From UBA1275 sp002323515 (GTDB lineage Bacteria; Bacteroidota; Rhodothermia; Balneolales; Balneolaceae), in NCBI GenBank assembly GCA_964007875.1, contig CAXGAH010000002.1, positions 124,001 through 188,000 of the forward strand: a DNA stretch of 64,000 bases, in the 5' to 3' direction. The stretch's first letter is position 1; every line of letters starts with the position of its first letter. This document shows positions 16,636 through 25,243 of this stretch, piece by piece. A model generated the notes under the pieces. It saw only the letters and a list, made by a program, of their open reading frames with translations. It was not told the DNA's origin and searched no databases. Position numbers and translations under genes: made by a program.

Positions 16636-18496
16636 GGGAGATATCATCACGGATTGGTTAGTTCAAAATAAGCAAGTTTTTAGTGATCCTGCCGATTTTT
16701 TGGCCTTCAATTCCTATCTCATTTCTGAATTTGGTGTGGCGCAGGCTACCGAAGAAAAGACTCTCATTAAACGGTATGCATTGCTGCGGTGGTTAGAGTT
16801 TCATAAACAGGGTTTTGTGTGCATTGAAATGGAGGACATACTTGATCCTGGTGCGAAGATGAGGGCATTATACTATCAAATTGGCTGTCCAACATGGGAC
16901 AAAGAAGCCTTGATTCAAGTGTTGAGTGATTTATCGTTTACATCCGGTTTTGAGTCATTTGAATTAGATGATGGGCGATTATATATGAAACGTCATCTTA
17001 GCTTTGAAAATGAAATTGTCAATTGGCTAAAAAATGTAGACTATTCTTTGGATTCATTTTTACAAAATCGGAGTATTTCTGAACTGACATGGAACGAGTA
17101 TATAGATTGGATAGCTCAAGAATTTTCAGATTTAGATATGTTTAAAAAGCGAGTACTTGCTCATTTGTTCAGCATGCAATTTCTTATTGTAACTGGTGGA
17201 CCTGGAACGGGTAAAACCTTTACCCTTGAACGGATAATGAAAGCCTATCAACACTGGCATCCAGAGCTCAAAATTCAACTTGCAGCCCCCACAGGAAAAG
17301 CAGCTAAGCGAATGAATGAGTCCATTAATTCAAGCTTATTAGATATATACGGAGAAGCAAGAACGATTCATCGAATGCTTGGAGCAAGGCACGATGGTAG
17401 GTTCTCTAAAGGTGTAAAAAACCGGTTGATTTCCGATGTCGTCATTATCGATGAAGCCTCAATGATCGACATCAATTTATTTATTCAGATTGTACGAGCA
17501 CTAAAAGATGGCGCACAGTTAATTTTAGTAGGGGACCGCTTTCAACTTGATTCGGTGGAGGCTGGTAATATTTTGGGCGATTTGTGTACACATCAACCAG
17601 AGGAAAATAAAATTAGCTATGGCGTATTTGAATTGGAGACCAACTACCGGCAAAAATTTAATAGTACCATACCTGCATTGAGCGAAGCAACAAAAAGTGG
17701 TGATTGGGAGACCTGCCGAAGTTTATTATTGAGTGATGAGCTTGTGGATGTAGAATGGTGGGGCTTCAATTCAGATGAGAGAAACGAAAGGGAGGCTATA
17801 AAGAAACGCGTGATTGAGTTTGGAAAACATGGGTTTACGGCTGTCAAGCAGCAGCTAGGTGCTTTGAGTGAGGATGAGGGTAAGGAAATGGAAGTGGAAG
17901 TGGAAGTGGAGGCCTTAGATAGTTATAGCTTGTTGGGCGCCGTTCGTCGAGGATGGTTGGGTATTGAGACGATCAATGCACTGGTCGATACACAAGTGAG
18001 GAGCAAGATTTTAGGTGCTTCTAAGAATTCTGATAATGTAAATGGACCTTGGTATTTAGGTAGGCCCATCATGATTCGAGAAAATGATGCCGTCAAAGAA
18101 CTGTTTAATGGAGATATTGGTATTTGTTCGTCTTTAGATCCTGTGTGTATTCGTTTTGATACAGTCCAGGCGGGGCAAAAAAAATCAGTAGATGGATTAA
18201 ACAATGGTGTAGAAGCAGGCGATACGCTAGGAGGGAAAGAATTTCCTGCCAGTAGTTTGCCTTCCTATGAATTAGGCTATGCACTTACTATCCATAAATC
18301 ACAGGGGTCGGAGTATGACCATGTCTGTGTGATTTTATCATCGGTCGATAGCCTGCTCCATACTCGAGAGTTGCTCTACACAGCTGTTACTCGTGCCCGA
18401 AAGAAAGTCACGATTGTGGCTACAGAAGAACAATTAAAAAAGGCCTTATCTACAACAAAAATGCGCAGAAGCGGCCTTCAAAGTAAATTGCAATAG
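16622..18496 (+). CDS. recD: Exodeoxyribonuclease V subunit alpha (RecD)
   Basis: SF1B 5'-3' helicase subunit of RecBCD. Seen: an N-terminal RecC-interaction region, Walker A GGPGTGKT at 192-199, motif Ia APTGKAAKRM, motif II IDEASMID, GDRFQLDSVEAG, and the late motif LTIHKSQGSEYDHV followed by YTAVTRARKKV. Length 624 aa is normal. A low-complexity acidic run, EVEVEVE (about 424-430), is encoded by three tandem GAAGTG hexamers and lies in a linker, not a motif. The start is set by a perfect Shine-Dalgarno inside recB. Confidence 0.95.
   Translation: MVSNKGDIITDWLVQNKQVFSDPADFLAFNSYLISEFGVAQATEEKTLIKRYALLRWLEFHKQGFVCIEMEDILDPGAKMRALYYQIGCPTWDKEALIQVLSDLSFTSGFESFELDDGRLYMKRHLSFENEIVNWLKNVDYSLDSFLQNRSISELTWNEYIDWIAQEFSDLDMFKKRVLAHLFSMQFLIVTGGPGTGKTFTLERIMKAYQHWHPELKIQLAAPTGKAAKRMNESINSSLLDIYGEARTIHRMLGARHDGRFSKGVKNRLISDVVIIDEASMIDINLFIQIVRALKDGAQLILVGDRFQLDSVEAGNILGDLCTHQPEENKISYGVFELETNYRQKFNSTIPALSEATKSGDWETCRSLLLSDELVDVEWWGFNSDERNEREAIKKRVIEFGKHGFTAVKQQLGALSEDEGKEMEVEVEVEALDSYSLLGAVRRGWLGIETINALVDTQVRSKILGASKNSDNVNGPWYLGRPIMIRENDAVKELFNGDIGICSSLDPVCIRFDTVQAGQKKSVDGLNNGVEAGDTLGGKEFPASSLPSYELGYALTIHKSQGSEYDHVCVILSSVDSLLHTRELLYTAVTRARKKVTIVATEEQLKKALSTTKMRRSGLQSKLQ
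17891..17908 (+). repeat. Tandem GAAGTG x3 inside recD
   Basis: Three perfect hexamer copies encode EVEVEV in a variable RecD linker. Copy-number change would stay in frame. Confidence 0.8.
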
Positions 18497-18526
18497 CTGC
18501 CCCAAAAGCGGCAGGGGGTGTGGCTT
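18497..18526. terminator. Putative bidirectional terminator between recD and FKBP gene
   Basis: CTGCC (18497-18501) pairs with GGCAG (18510-18514) around an 8-nt loop, with a GGGG run and TTTTATTT following on the plus strand. It fills the whole 30-nt gap between two convergent genes. The stem is short, so this is tentative. Confidence 0.45.
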
Positions 18527-19246
18527 TTATTTAACTTCCTCTAATGCTATTTTGAAAATAAGCATGTCGTTAGGTTGTATAGCACCACCTGGGCGTGGGT
18601 TTTCACCGTAGGCTAGTTCAGATGGAATGTAAAACATGTACACTGCGCCTTCTTTCATTAACTGAAGCCCTTCTGTCCAGCCAGGAATAACTCCTCCAAG
18701 AACAAATTCAGTGGGTTCTCCTGGATTGCCTAATTCATCATAGGTTCCATCAAATCGTGTGCCATCGATTAAGGTACCTTCGTATTGAACCACAACCGTA
18801 TTTTCTGGTGTAGGAGAAGCACCGGTACCTTCTTCAATGACTTTGTATTGTAAACCCGATTCGGTCTCCATTACACCATCTTTCATTCGGTTTTCAGCAA
18901 GGAAACTCTCTTGTTCTTCCATGTTTGCGACTTTCATTTGGTCCATTAGATACTGTCCAAAACGCCCAAATAATTCTTGTACATTCACCGTTGACATTTC
19001 ATTTTCAGTACTTTTTTGACCAGCTTGAAATCCAGCAATAAAATTATCTAGGTCAGCATTTTCGAATCCTTGTGCAGTTAATTGACTCCCGTTTTGATAC
19101 CCAATGGCATAGCTCACACTATCGACTAAGGTATTCATGGAAGCTTTTACTGGGTAGGTAGCTGTTTGGTTATTGCAGGATATTGAGACTAAACCAAAGA
19201 CTAAAAAGATACCTAGGGTAGATTTAAGGTATTTGAATGATAGCAT
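18527..19246 (-). CDS. FKBP-type peptidyl-prolyl isomerase, lipoprotein
   Basis: Periplasmic or membrane-attached prolyl isomerase and chaperone of the FkpA/Mip type. Seen: a lipoprotein signal with cysteine at residue 24 (LVSISC), an FKBP N-terminal dimerisation-like domain (about 40-135, with VSYAIGYQNGSQL and NFIAGFQAG) and an FKBP catalytic domain at about 142-239 (VVVQYEGTLIDGTRFD, VIPGWTEGLQLM, IPSELAYGE). Length 239 aa fits. It is convergent with recD and divergent from the DEAD-box gene (130 nt apart). Confidence 0.92.
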   Translation of the reverse strand: MLSFKYLKSTLGIFLVFGLVSISCNNQTATYPVKASMNTLVDSVSYAIGYQNGSQLTAQGFENADLDNFIAGFQAGQKSTENEMSTVNVQELFGRFGQYLMDQMKVANMEEQESFLAENRMKDGVMETESGLQYKVIEEGTGASPTPENTVVVQYEGTLIDGTRFDGTYDELGNPGEPTEFVLGGVIPGWTEGLQLMKEGAVYMFYIPSELAYGENPRPGGAIQPNDMLIFKIALEEVK

Positions 19247-19376
19247 AAAAGTGATATATGTGTTTAATAGTTAATTATAATTTCTTAATCATACAAGATA
19301 GAATAATTCATGCACTAAAACACTTTTCACATATTGTGTGTATATTATGTAAAAATAAGATTACTAAAGAGAACCA

Positions 19377-21194
19377 TTGCATTTTAAAGAACTTAATCTA
19401 CACGAATTACTACAGGCAGGACTTGACGATGTTGGATTCCAAGAGCCAACACCCATTCAAGAACAATGTATCCCACTCTTATTACAGGGACATGACGTAC
19501 TAGGTGCCGCACAAACAGGAACAGGGAAAACAGGAGCTTTTGTAATACCTGTCTTAGAACTCATGCTCAAAGAGAAAAAAGAGCATATTAGAACGCTAAT
19601 TTTATCACCTACTCGAGAGTTAGCCCAACAAATTGATGAACAAATATTTGCACTAGGGTATCATACAGGTATAACTTCTGCAACGATTATTGGGGGAGAG
19701 GATTTCGGTAAACAGGCAGAAGCCATTCGTGCTGGGGTAGATATATTAGTGGCAACACCTGGGCGTTTGATTGATCAAATGAAGGTGTTGAATATTGATT
19801 TTTCTGGCATTGAATTTCTGATACTTGATGAGGCTGACCGAATGCTGGATATGGGATTTTTACCTGATGTCCAACACATCATTGACAAGTTGCCAAAAAC
19901 TAGGCAAAATCTATTATTTTCAGCCACGATGCCTAAAGACATTCATAAACTTGCTTCCAAGATTATGAAGGATCCAAAAAAAGTGGAAATTGAGGTATCC
20001 ACCACTTCCAACTCTGTTGAGCAAAAAGCCTATTTACTAGATGGACGTGAAAAATTACGTTTTATTCAGCGTTACTTTGGTCATCATGAATGGAACTCAT
20101 GTATCATCTTTACAGCAACCAAAAAAGGTGCTGATCAATTAGTTAACGCGCTCAAAAAAATTGATGTTGAAGCTGTCGGTATTCACGGAGACAGAGATCA
20201 AACCGAGCGGAATAATGCGCTTCAGGCTTTTAAAAATGGAAAAGTATCTGTAATTGTAGCTACAGATGTGCTTGCACGAGGTATTGATATTAGTGATGTG
20301 TCAATGATTATCAATTACGATGTGCCAAGAGCGGTAGAGGATTATATCCATCGTATAGGAAGAACGGGTAGGTACGATAAAAAAGGTACAGCAGTTACAC
20401 TGGTAAATCGTCAAGATCAAAAGTATTTCGAAGCCATAGAGAAGAAGGTAGGGAATGCACTTCACATAGTGGAAGTAAGTAAAGGTAACTTAGATGCTAT
20501 GTTCGAGGAGATACAACTAGATAAATCTAATAAAGAGTCCTCAAAGGAAAGCTCTGGAAAATCTACCTCACCATCGGAAAAAAACAGTGTAACAGTAGTT
20601 ACAGCAAAATCCAAAAAAGAAGCAAAAGAGCAGGTTCCAGAATCGAATGAAAAACCCCTTAATGTATCTGATGAAGATGAAACAGCAGCAGTGCGTGAGC
20701 CAATTGAAGCTGATTTCAATAAAGCAAAACACGTTCAATTTAATCGCAATAAAGACGGTAAAATAGTCATTTATCTTGTAGTTGACGGTGAGAACGTTGT
20801 GCCTGAAGCCAAAGATGAATCTAACGATCAAGATACCACGAAAAAAGACCGTTCAAAGGGTGAACATAAAATAGATTCTACTACGAATAATAAAAAAGTT
20901 AGCAAACGGAAAGCATCGGATAAAAAAATAGTTACTGTAAAACTGAAAAACGATAAAAAGTCTAAGAAAGAAAGCGGTAAAGAGATTGCTAGAGGTTTGA
21001 AAAAAACCAATAAATCCTCTAAAAATGATACTAAGAAATCTTTACCACGTTCTTCATCTAAGTCAAAAAAGAAGCCTTCAGTTGAGGTGAAAACCCTTAA
21101 TCAAGCCGCAAAAAGAGCTAAGAAAGCACCAAAGCCAGCTAAGGGAGTTTGGGGCATAATCAAAAGCATGTTACCAAGATTTAACAAGGAATAA
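19377..21194 (+). CDS. DEAD-box RNA helicase with long basic tail
   Basis: ATP-dependent RNA helicase of the RhlE/CsdA kind, expected in ribosome assembly or cold-adapted RNA decay. Seen: Q-motif region PTPIQEQ (24-30), Walker A AQTGTGKT (45-52), PTRELAQ (78-84), DEAD (151-154), SAT (182-184), and HRIGRTGR (325-332). Residues 380-605 form a Ser/Lys/Glu-rich tail, probably disordered and RNA-binding. One hydrophobic island within it (451-475, containing GKIVIYLVVDGENVV) looks folded. The start is TTG at 19377; the next in-frame Met is at residue 63, beyond essential motifs, so TTG is required. Confidence 0.93.
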   Translation: MHFKELNLHELLQAGLDDVGFQEPTPIQEQCIPLLLQGHDVLGAAQTGTGKTGAFVIPVLELMLKEKKEHIRTLILSPTRELAQQIDEQIFALGYHTGITSATIIGGEDFGKQAEAIRAGVDILVATPGRLIDQMKVLNIDFSGIEFLILDEADRMLDMGFLPDVQHIIDKLPKTRQNLLFSATMPKDIHKLASKIMKDPKKVEIEVSTTSNSVEQKAYLLDGREKLRFIQRYFGHHEWNSCIIFTATKKGADQLVNALKKIDVEAVGIHGDRDQTERNNALQAFKNGKVSVIVATDVLARGIDISDVSMIINYDVPRAVEDYIHRIGRTGRYDKKGTAVTLVNRQDQKYFEAIEKKVGNALHIVEVSKGNLDAMFEEIQLDKSNKESSKESSGKSTSPSEKNSVTVVTAKSKKEAKEQVPESNEKPLNVSDEDETAAVREPIEADFNKAKHVQFNRNKDGKIVIYLVVDGENVVPEAKDESNDQDTTKKDRSKGEHKIDSTTNNKKVSKRKASDKKIVTVKLKNDKKSKKESGKEIARGLKKTNKSSKNDTKKSLPRSSSKSKKKPSVEVKTLNQAAKRAKKAPKPAKGVWGIIKSMLPRFNKE

Positions 21195-21261
21195 TTAGTG
21201 TTTTTCTGATTGATATGCGATTTTAAAGCATAAAATAATAAACACGATCCACCTTTTTATC

Positions 21262-22470
21262 ATGAAAAACTACCATTTTTTTGTTGTTCTATGCACCTCA
21301 CTTATGATTAGCTGTAATACGCCATCGGATATTGAAAAAGAAGTGCTCATCACCGAACAACTAGTGGTTGCCTCAGAAACGACAGTAAAAGGCCCACGAC
21401 TTCCCTTGGTTGCTGATCAGCCAATTAAAAATGTTATTTTTATGATTGGCGATGGTACAGGGATTGCTCAGTTGTACAGTGGTCAACTCAAGGAAGTTGG
21501 CTCGGATGGATATTTACATGCTCAACGTCTTCCTATAACTGGAATAGTTAAAACACATGCAGAAGATGACCTAATCACTGATTCTGCTTCTGGAGCTACT
21601 GCGTATTCTTGTGGCATTAAAACTAACAATGGGGTTATCGCTCAAAACTCTGAAGGTAATGAATGTGTTACTTTAATGGAATTAGCCCAACAAGCTGGCA
21701 TGAAAACGGGATTGGTTGCGACTTCAGGGGTAACTCATGCAACACCAGCGAGTTTTGCCACACATACCGATTCACGAAATAAATACTCAGAAATCGCAGA
21801 ACAAATGGTTGAATCTGAAGTTGATGTGATTTTGGGTGGGGGACTAGAATATTTTATACCCTCAGATTCTGCTGGAAGTAATCGGGAAGATCAATTGAAC
21901 TTACTACCATCTTTTCGAGAACAAGGATACTCGGTTGTTTTAGATAGGCAAGCAATGATAGATGAGGATTCAGACCAAATAATCGGTCTTTTTTCACTCA
22001 GCGGCATGCCAAGTGAGAATCGAATCCCCAGCCTTGCTGAAATGACCAATAAGGCGGTAGAAAGTCTTTCTTCAAATGAAAATGGGTTTTTCTTAATGGT
22101 GGAAGGTTCACAGATTGACTGGGGTGGTCATGCAAACGAAACACCTTATGTTGTCAGAGAAGTAAAGGATTTTGATGATGCTATTGGGGTTGTATTGACA
22201 TTTGCTCAAGAAAATCCGGGTACGCTCGTCATTATTACTGCGGATCATGAAACCGGAGGTATGACAATAAACGGAGTCAACAGAGAAAATACCATTGTTG
22301 ATATTGCCTGGACATCTACCGGGCATACAGGAACTCCTATTCCTTTAATGGCCTATGGTCCTCACGCGGTAGAATTTAGTGGATGGTGGGATAATACAGA
22401 CATTGGTAAAAAAGTAGCTGACTTATTAGGCTTTATGAATTTCCCTCTCATTCTCAGTGCTGACAATTAA
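21262..22470 (+). CDS. Alkaline phosphatase, lipoprotein
   Basis: Secreted PhoA-superfamily phosphomonoesterase releasing phosphate from organic esters. Seen: a lipoprotein signal with cysteine 18 (SLMISC), metal ligand D64 in MIGDGTG, the nucleophile block TDSASGATAYS with Ser108 following Asp107 (as in E. coli D101-S102), an ADHETGG metal box, and a TGHTGTPIPLMAYGP C-terminal metal-binding block. Length 402 aa is in range. It stands alone between the helicase and a convergent membrane gene. No Pho box could be recognised upstream. Confidence 0.92.
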   Translation: MKNYHFFVVLCTSLMISCNTPSDIEKEVLITEQLVVASETTVKGPRLPLVADQPIKNVIFMIGDGTGIAQLYSGQLKEVGSDGYLHAQRLPITGIVKTHAEDDLITDSASGATAYSCGIKTNNGVIAQNSEGNECVTLMELAQQAGMKTGLVATSGVTHATPASFATHTDSRNKYSEIAEQMVESEVDVILGGGLEYFIPSDSAGSNREDQLNLLPSFREQGYSVVLDRQAMIDEDSDQIIGLFSLSGMPSENRIPSLAEMTNKAVESLSSNENGFFLMVEGSQIDWGGHANETPYVVREVKDFDDAIGVVLTFAQENPGTLVIITADHETGGMTINGVNRENTIVDIAWTSTGHTGTPIPLMAYGPHAVEFSGWWDNTDIGKKVADLLGFMNFPLILSADN

Positions 22471-22489
22471 GAATATCTATTTGACTAGG

Positions 22490-22978
22490 TTATTTAGGAC
22501 TCTTTGAGTTGCTAGCTAAAGCAGTCATGTGAGCTTTTGAAAGTTTATAGCTTAACGTACAGCTAGCAGTACCAATTAGAATATATATTAGAAATGGTAT
22601 TAGATCAGAATCCCAGGCTTGTTCTAAGGACATGGGAAGCAATATTTGACCATCGTCTGAACGAACTAATCGAAGCCAGTTAAATAAGCTGTGTAGAGTC
22701 ATTATACTGGCAAAACTAATAGCTACTTTCCTATTATTTTGGCTAAGAGTCATCAGTACCATTCCAGCTAGAAAAGTTATTGCTAAATGCACTAGCCACA
22801 GCACTGCTATCCATAAAGGTTCGCTAAGATTTGCATAGCCATTCCACAATACCTCTTCATTAGCGTAAATGTGAAGTATTAACCGGGTAAATCCATCAAA
22901 AGCCCTAATAAAAAATAATCCTAGTAAGGGAAATATAACTAGGGTTTTACTGTAATATTTGAATTGGTAGTTGGTCAA
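22490..22978 (-). CDS. Hypothetical membrane protein, about four helices
   Basis: Not recognised. The 162 residues show hydrophobic segments at about 10-26, 54-80, 85-100 and 125-147, separated by short polar loops, with a polar C-terminal tail (SKAHMTALASNSKSPK). It is convergent with alkaline phosphatase and divergent from the small metallopeptidase-like gene. Single gene with its own promoter region; function unknown. Confidence 0.7.
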   Translation of the reverse strand: MTNYQFKYYSKTLVIFPLLGLFFIRAFDGFTRLILHIYANEEVLWNGYANLSEPLWIAVLWLVHLAITFLAGMVLMTLSQNNRKVAISFASIMTLHSLFNWLRLVRSDDGQILLPMSLEQAWDSDLIPFLIYILIGTASCTLSYKLSKAHMTALASNSKSPK

Positions 22979-23064
22979 GTTTTAGGCTATTATTATGGGC
23001 TTTAAATGTTACCTATTGGTTCTATCAGTAGGTTTTAAATGTACAAACTTTGAATGATTAAACT

Positions 23065-23556
23065 ATGCCAACCAACGACTTTTTATCCCCTGAAGAAACC
23101 ATCAATTCCGACAAACAACTTATGGAGTCCCCAGAAGTGGAGGCTATTGCCAAGAAGGTTGTCGAGCAGCACAAAATGGAGTTTGGACCTGCCGAGATTG
23201 GCTATTTCTTAGTGTATCCAAATATTTCGAGACAAAAAGCAGCCAAGTGCATGAAAGCTAGTCGCGAGGTAAAGTACTACTCTGGTAACGACTACCTAAT
23301 TGAGATATCTGGAGAATTATGGGATATGTTGGATAATCAAACTAAAGAAATGTTGTTATATCATGAACTACTTCATGTAGATCCCAGTTTTAAATCTAAA
23401 ACACAGGAATGGAAGATGAATCTTCGTAAGCCTGATTTCTCGGATTTTTACACCATTAATGACAAATATGGTAATGAGTGGTACAAGACGATTCAAGCCA
23501 CAGTGTCATCACTCTACGACTTAGATCCAAAGCAAGAGAGTAAAGTCTCCTTATAG
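23065..23556 (+). CDS. Small putative zinc metallopeptidase (HExxH)
   Basis: A 163-residue soluble protein with HELLH (H100, E101, H104) preceded by a TKEMLLYHELLH block, resembling the putative metallopeptidase family found on phages and in bacterial accessory regions. The segment after the motif (KPDFSDFYTINDKYGNEW) corresponds to the place where that family often has an HDxxxF third-ligand box, but here the histidine position is occupied by Pro/Phe, so zinc coordination may differ. A Cys-rich or phage context is absent. No signal peptide. Family call is tentative. Confidence 0.6.
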   Translation: MPTNDFLSPEETINSDKQLMESPEVEAIAKKVVEQHKMEFGPAEIGYFLVYPNISRQKAAKCMKASREVKYYSGNDYLIEISGELWDMLDNQTKEMLLYHELLHVDPSFKSKTQEWKMNLRKPDFSDFYTINDKYGNEWYKTIQATVSSLYDLDPKQESKVSL

Positions 23557-23604
23557 AATACTCAGATCAAACTTGTAGTTCACTGCTTGAAAGCTGGATT
23601 ATAA

Positions 23605-24036
23605 CTATTTGTGAATTTCGACAACTTCAATGTCAAAATTCAGATCTTTACCAGCGAGAGGATGATTGGCGTCAATGGTGACTGTTTCGCCCTCGATTTG
23701 AGTAATTTGAACTGGAATAGCTTGCCCTTCAGGTTGATTTAGTTGAAGCTGTAAACCCACTTGAGCATCAAGTTCAGGGGGTAATTGATTCATCGGGACT
23801 TCAATTACCATTTCTGGATTATGTTCACCATAGGCTTCTAAGCTAGGGATATTTGTGGTCGCTTTTTCACCAACAGAAAGTCCCATTATAGCATGTTCAA
23901 ACCCGGGAATTAATTGGCCTTTACCAAGGGTGAATTTTAAAGGATCGCGCTCAACTGAGCTATCAAAAACTTCTCCAGATGCTAAAGTTCCTGTGTAATG
24001 AACTGATACGGTATCACCGTCTTTAATTGTAGACAA
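23605..24036 (-). CDS. FKBP-type prolyl isomerase, SlyD-like
   Basis: Cytoplasmic SlyD/FkpB-type prolyl isomerase. Seen: FKBP start VSVHYTGTLASGEVFDSS, LIPGFEHAIMGLSVGEK, an inserted chaperone (IF) flap at about 70-125, and the closing NHPLAGKDLNFDIEV block. At 143 aa it lacks SlyD's histidine-rich metal-binding tail, so nickel handling is not expected. It has its own 147-nt upstream region and lies convergent to the metallopeptidase-like gene. Confidence 0.92.
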   Translation of the reverse strand: MSTIKDGDTVSVHYTGTLASGEVFDSSVERDPLKFTLGKGQLIPGFEHAIMGLSVGEKATTNIPSLEAYGEHNPEMVIEVPMNQLPPELDAQVGLQLQLNQPEGQAIPVQITQIEGETVTIDANHPLAGKDLNFDIEVVEIHK

Positions 24037-24160
24037 AATACATACGTTATATTAAAATTTAGGCTACTGACAAGGTAAAATTATATATGGACATATGAAA
24101 TTTTAACCCTTTTGTTGCTTACATCAACCAGAATAGGATGCTAATTAGCCCATAAAAAAT

Positions 24161-24180
24161 TGGGTGAAAGTGGGTGAAAA
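24161..24180 (-). repeat. Two tandem 10-bp units
   Basis: TGGGTGAAAG followed directly by TGGGTGAAAA, just past the stop of the membrane gene at 24184. A single related unit (AAGTGGGTAAAA) occurs near 7280, also beside broken or orphan genes. Significance unclear. Confidence 0.5.
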
Positions 24181-24183
24181 GCC

Positions 24184-24876
24184 TCAGCTGCCCAAATCCT
24201 TTATAGCATCTTTTTTCATCTCTAAGATTCGCTTCAGCTTCACTCTTTCACCAGGATTAACGCGAATATTCAGCACACTCTTGAGCTGAGTAGAGGAATC
24301 AACTTCTTTTTCAAACAGTAGCTGAACTTCATCTTCTCCTAACCAACTGTAGTCAAGAAATGTTTTCCAATCGATTGAATGATCAATAATTAATATACCT
24401 TGAGTTCGGAGATGTGGGGTTATGTATAAGGTGAAACTCACAAGTCCGAATAAAACTAGAGAAGTACCCGAAAATAACCGTAATGGGGTAATTATAAAAT
24501 CAAAGGCCCAACCAATGCGAAGTAATCCAGCAATAATTAGAGTTGAGCCAATGAATAAAGGGGTAAAGTGAACAACAGGATTTTTGAAGTTGTAAAGAGG
24601 GTAGCCAGCTGACTTTTTAGCATCCCATTGGCTATGTAGTTTTCCTATACCTATACCGCTTAAAATAGCATAAAATAAGCTCATAAGAGTTCCAGCTAAG
24701 GATTCGCTTAAAAACCCATTGATAAAGAGAAGCATGGCTACCACATACAGTGTTATGATAAGGCTAGATAACTGGAGTGCTTTTCGTATAGTGGTGGTGT
24801 AAAGTTGGATGTAGCGTTTTCCAACTAAGTATCCGAGTAGTAAAAAAGGAATAGAAAGTAGATAAACAAGAGTCAT
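24184..24876 (-). CDS. Hypothetical multi-pass membrane protein
   Basis: Not recognised. The first ~165 of 230 residues hold four to five hydrophobic segments (about 2-18, 35-55, 60-78, 103-122, 132-152). The last ~65 residues are soluble and charged, with a NIRVNPGERVKLKRILEMKK stretch. The pattern suggests a membrane domain with a cytoplasmic tail. It is divergent from the DUF971 gene (40 nt apart), so the two share a promoter region. Confidence 0.7.
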   Translation of the reverse strand: MTLVYLLSIPFLLLGYLVGKRYIQLYTTTIRKALQLSSLIITLYVVAMLLFINGFLSESLAGTLMSLFYAILSGIGIGKLHSQWDAKKSAGYPLYNFKNPVVHFTPLFIGSTLIIAGLLRIGWAFDFIITPLRLFSGTSLVLFGLVSFTLYITPHLRTQGILIIDHSIDWKTFLDYSWLGEDEVQLLFEKEVDSSTQLKSVLNIRVNPGERVKLKRILEMKKDAIKDLGS

Positions 24877-24916
24877 TTATTCTATATATTTATGCTAAAA
24901 AAATTAAATACTTATC

Positions 24917-25243
24917 ATGTTCTTACCCGATAAAGTAGTTATAAATAACGAGGAAGAGTACTTTCAAATTAAGTGGAGTGATGGCAAAACTTATCAATAT
25001 CCACTATTTGGTTTACGAAGAAACTGTCCATGTGTAATGTGCAGAGGTGGACATGATAAAATGCAGATATTTGAACCTTCTGCTTTCAATAAACAAGCAG
25101 AAGTACCTGTAATGATTCGAAGAGCTGAACAGATCGGGAATCATGCCATCCAGATCCATTGGTCAGATGGGCACAATTCAGGAATGTATCGTTGGACCAC
25201 CTTACGAGATCTTTACGAAGAATGGAAAAATGAAGCCGAATAA
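24917..25243 (+). CDS. DUF971 domain protein
   Basis: Small (108 aa) DUF971 protein, the domain also fused to gamma-butyrobetaine hydroxylase and to some Mrp/ApbC Fe-S proteins. Seen: ISSUES typical of the fold: IKWSDGKTYQYPLFGLRRNCPC, the C-P-C-x2-C cluster (C37, C39, C42), and IHWSDGHNSGMYRWTTLR. Zinc or metal binding by the cysteines is inferred. Its 3' end overlaps the start of the MFS transporter by 14 nt, indicating a two-gene transcript. Confidence 0.85.
   Translation: MFLPDKVVINNEEEYFQIKWSDGKTYQYPLFGLRRNCPCVMCRGGHDKMQIFEPSAFNKQAEVPVMIRRAEQIGNHAIQIHWSDGHNSGMYRWTTLRDLYEEWKNEAE

Noticed and set aside
13006..18496. RecBCD region as part of a defence island
   Set aside because: No restriction, toxin or other defence genes flank it; it is a plain housekeeping operon.
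25143..25229. Longer MFS start at 25143
   Set aside because: Adds 29 residues translated out of frame from DUF971 with no resemblance to exporter N-termini; ATG 25230 fits the family.
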